Shown here piece by piece: positions 62,501-64,000 of a stretch of DNA of 64,000 nt (position 1 is its first letter; the number at the start of each line of letters is the position of its first letter). The translations under genes and the position numbers were made by a program. The notes under the pieces were generated by a model that did no database searches, was not told the DNA's origin, and was given only the letters and a program-made list of their open reading frames with translations. This DNA comes from Bacteroidales bacterium. GTDB taxonomy: Bacteria > Bacteroidota > Bacteroidia > Bacteroidales > Marinilabiliaceae. Location: positions 62,001-126,000 of the forward strand of contig JALEMI010000044.1 of assembly GCA_022768325.1 (NCBI GenBank). The letters run 5' to 3'.

Positions 62501-64000
62501 CCTGAGCGAACGTCTGGCGGAAGTATTGGTAAAGGTTTTGGGGCTTCTCGCTGAATGCGGCTGTCGGCGTGTCGTTACCCATTGAGCTGTTGGGCTCTAC
62601 GCCCGTATTGGCCATTGGGGTAATGGTGAGGTTGAAATCCTCCTTATTGTAGCCGAAGGCTTTGCGGTAGGTCTCGAACTTATCGTCGGGAACAACCTGC
62701 TCGGGCACTTTGAGGTCGGTCTTGATGTCATCGAGGCTGAAACGGTTGTTGCGAAGCCAGTTCTCGTATGGGTGCATACGGGCAATCTGGAGCTTTGCCT
62801 CGTCGTTGGGGATTATGGTGCCGAGCTGAGTGTCTACGAGCAAGAGCTTGCCCGGACGGAGGCGACCCTTCTCCTTGATTTCCTCAGGCTCGAAGATTTG
62901 GACACCAACCTCGGAGCCCATGACGATCATGTCGTTCTTCGTGATGACGTAGCGGCTCGGACGGAGACCGTTACGGTCCAACGTACCGCCAACATAGCGG
63001 CCGTCGGTGAAGACAAGGGCTGCCGGACCGTCCCACGGCTCCATGATTGTGGAGTGGTATTCGTAGTAGGCCTTGAGGCTGTCGGGGATTGGGTTCTTGC
63101 TGTTCCAGCTCTCAGGGACCATCATTGTGAGAGCCTGAGGCATCGTGCGGCCAGCCTGTACGAGGAACTCAAAGACGTTGTCGAAAGACGCGGAGTCGCT
63201 CATGTTGGGCTCGACGATGGGGAACACCTTCTTAAGCTCGTCGCCAAATAGGTCGCTCTGGAGGATACCCTCGCGGGCCTGCATCCAAAGCCTGTTGCCG
63301 CGGATGGTGTTAATCTCGCCGTTGTGAGCCAACATACGGAATGGCTGGGCAAGGTCCCATGTGGGGAATGTGTTTGTTGAGAAACGGGAGTGGACTACCG
63401 CAATGGCACTCTTGACGCGGGGGTCTTTCAGGTCAAGGAAGTACTCGCCAAGCTGCTTTGGCGTAAGCATTCCCTTGTAGATGAAGGTGCGGCTCGAGAG
63501 GGAGACTACGTAATAAGACTCCTTGTCGATGATATTGCTCTGGCGAACACGAATCTCCGCCTGCTTGCGGATCATGTAGAGCTTGCGCTCAAATTTGTCG
63601 GTCTCAAGACCGTGACCGCCTACGAAAATCTGACTGATACGCGGCTCGTTGCGCAAGGCAATCTCACCAACGCAGCTGCTGTCTACTGGCACGTCGCGCA
63701 TGGCAATGACCTGCAGGCCCTCGCTCTCTACGAAGTGCTTGAGCGTCTCGACGCATTTCTTCGCGCCATCCTCGTTCTTCGGGAGGAAGATGAGGCCCGA
63801 CGCATATCGTCCCGCATCGGGAAGGTCGGGTACGAGCGTCTTGAAGAAGTCGTGAGGCATCTGAATCAAGATGCCCGCGCCGTCACCACTCTTGTTGTCG
63901 GCTCCCTCCGCACCGCGGTGGGTCATGTTGACGTTGACCTGAAGTCCGCGGCGGACTATGTCGTTGGTCTTTTCGCCCTTGATGTTGGCGACAAAGCCCA
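59535..64000 (-). CDS. gltB: Glutamate synthase large subunit (5' end beyond window)
   Basis: The frame stays open to the window edge at 64000, so the start is not seen. Visible are the class II amidotransferase domain (from [20 protein letters not shown]), the central domain, the FMN/3Fe-4S synthase domain ([20 protein letters not shown]) and the C-terminal GXGXG domain. It converts glutamine and 2-oxoglutarate to two glutamates with GltD. The seen part is 1487 residues, near full family length. Confidence 0.96.
   Translation of the reverse strand, partial: [1487 protein letters not shown]

Overview
The window looks like chromosomal DNA of a Bacteroidales-type bacterium. The evidence is its repertoire (HmuY lipoprotein with TonB-dependent receptor, a YfiR/DUF4154 protein, YifB, a GAFTGA-variant sigma-54 regulator, NADPH-type GltBD) and promoters of the Bacteroidetes TAnnTTTG type. 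Shine-Dalgarno sequences are weak or absent. The genome appears GC-rich; the block at 2.2-6.5 kb is visibly more AT-rich. I cannot name the genus.

Layout. 0-1.1 kb: 3' end of an ABC ATPase and a TylF-like protein. 1.1-6.5 kb: leftward surface-polysaccharide operon (Wzx flippase, SDR, MenD-like TPP enzyme, polysaccharide pyruvyl transferase). 6.6-7.6 kb: decayed AAA-ATPase/PD-(D/E)XK gene. 7.6-25.75 kb: one leftward run of 18 tightly packed genes forming a chemosensory and partner-switch operon (YfiR-like, MCP, STAS, CheY, CheA, two CheW, CheR, a histidine-less HisKA protein, CheD, CheB, membrane GAF/PAS protein, two more CheR-like proteins, stand-alone CheB domain, membrane GAF protein, SpoIIE phosphatase, SiaB kinase). 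26-30 kb: ribF and a haem-uptake pair. 30.2-39.4 kb: rightward MCP, a gene-free stretch that looks like a structured RNA gene between two terminators, then siaB-siaC-ABCG-type exporter-lipoprotein-secreted protein-lipoprotein. 39.7-64 kb: mostly housekeeping genes (yifB, nadB, sigma-54 regulator, ppx, pepP, recJ, trxA, prmC, ribD, comEC, tRNA-Pro, two OmpA proteins, ahcY, gltD, gltB), with a truncated ion-channel remnant and, at 49.5-50.1 kb, two divergently oriented related small transcription units.

How the parts may work together. The operons at 7.6-25.75 kb and 32.6-39.3 kb carry complementary halves of one phospho-switch: the SpoIIE phosphatase (SiaA-like) and one SiaB kinase on one side, a second SiaB and the SiaC substrate (Thr68 conserved) on the other. 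Between them sit a full Che pathway and two receptors. No flagellar or gliding gene lies in the window. SiaC's neighbours are a 1081-residue ABC exporter and three exported proteins, so the inferred output is export or cell-surface behaviour, not a flagellar motor. This, the histidine-less kinase, the three graded CheR proteins and the non-coding RNA candidates are the most novel items. All functional statements are inferred from sequence motifs and gene context; no search was run.
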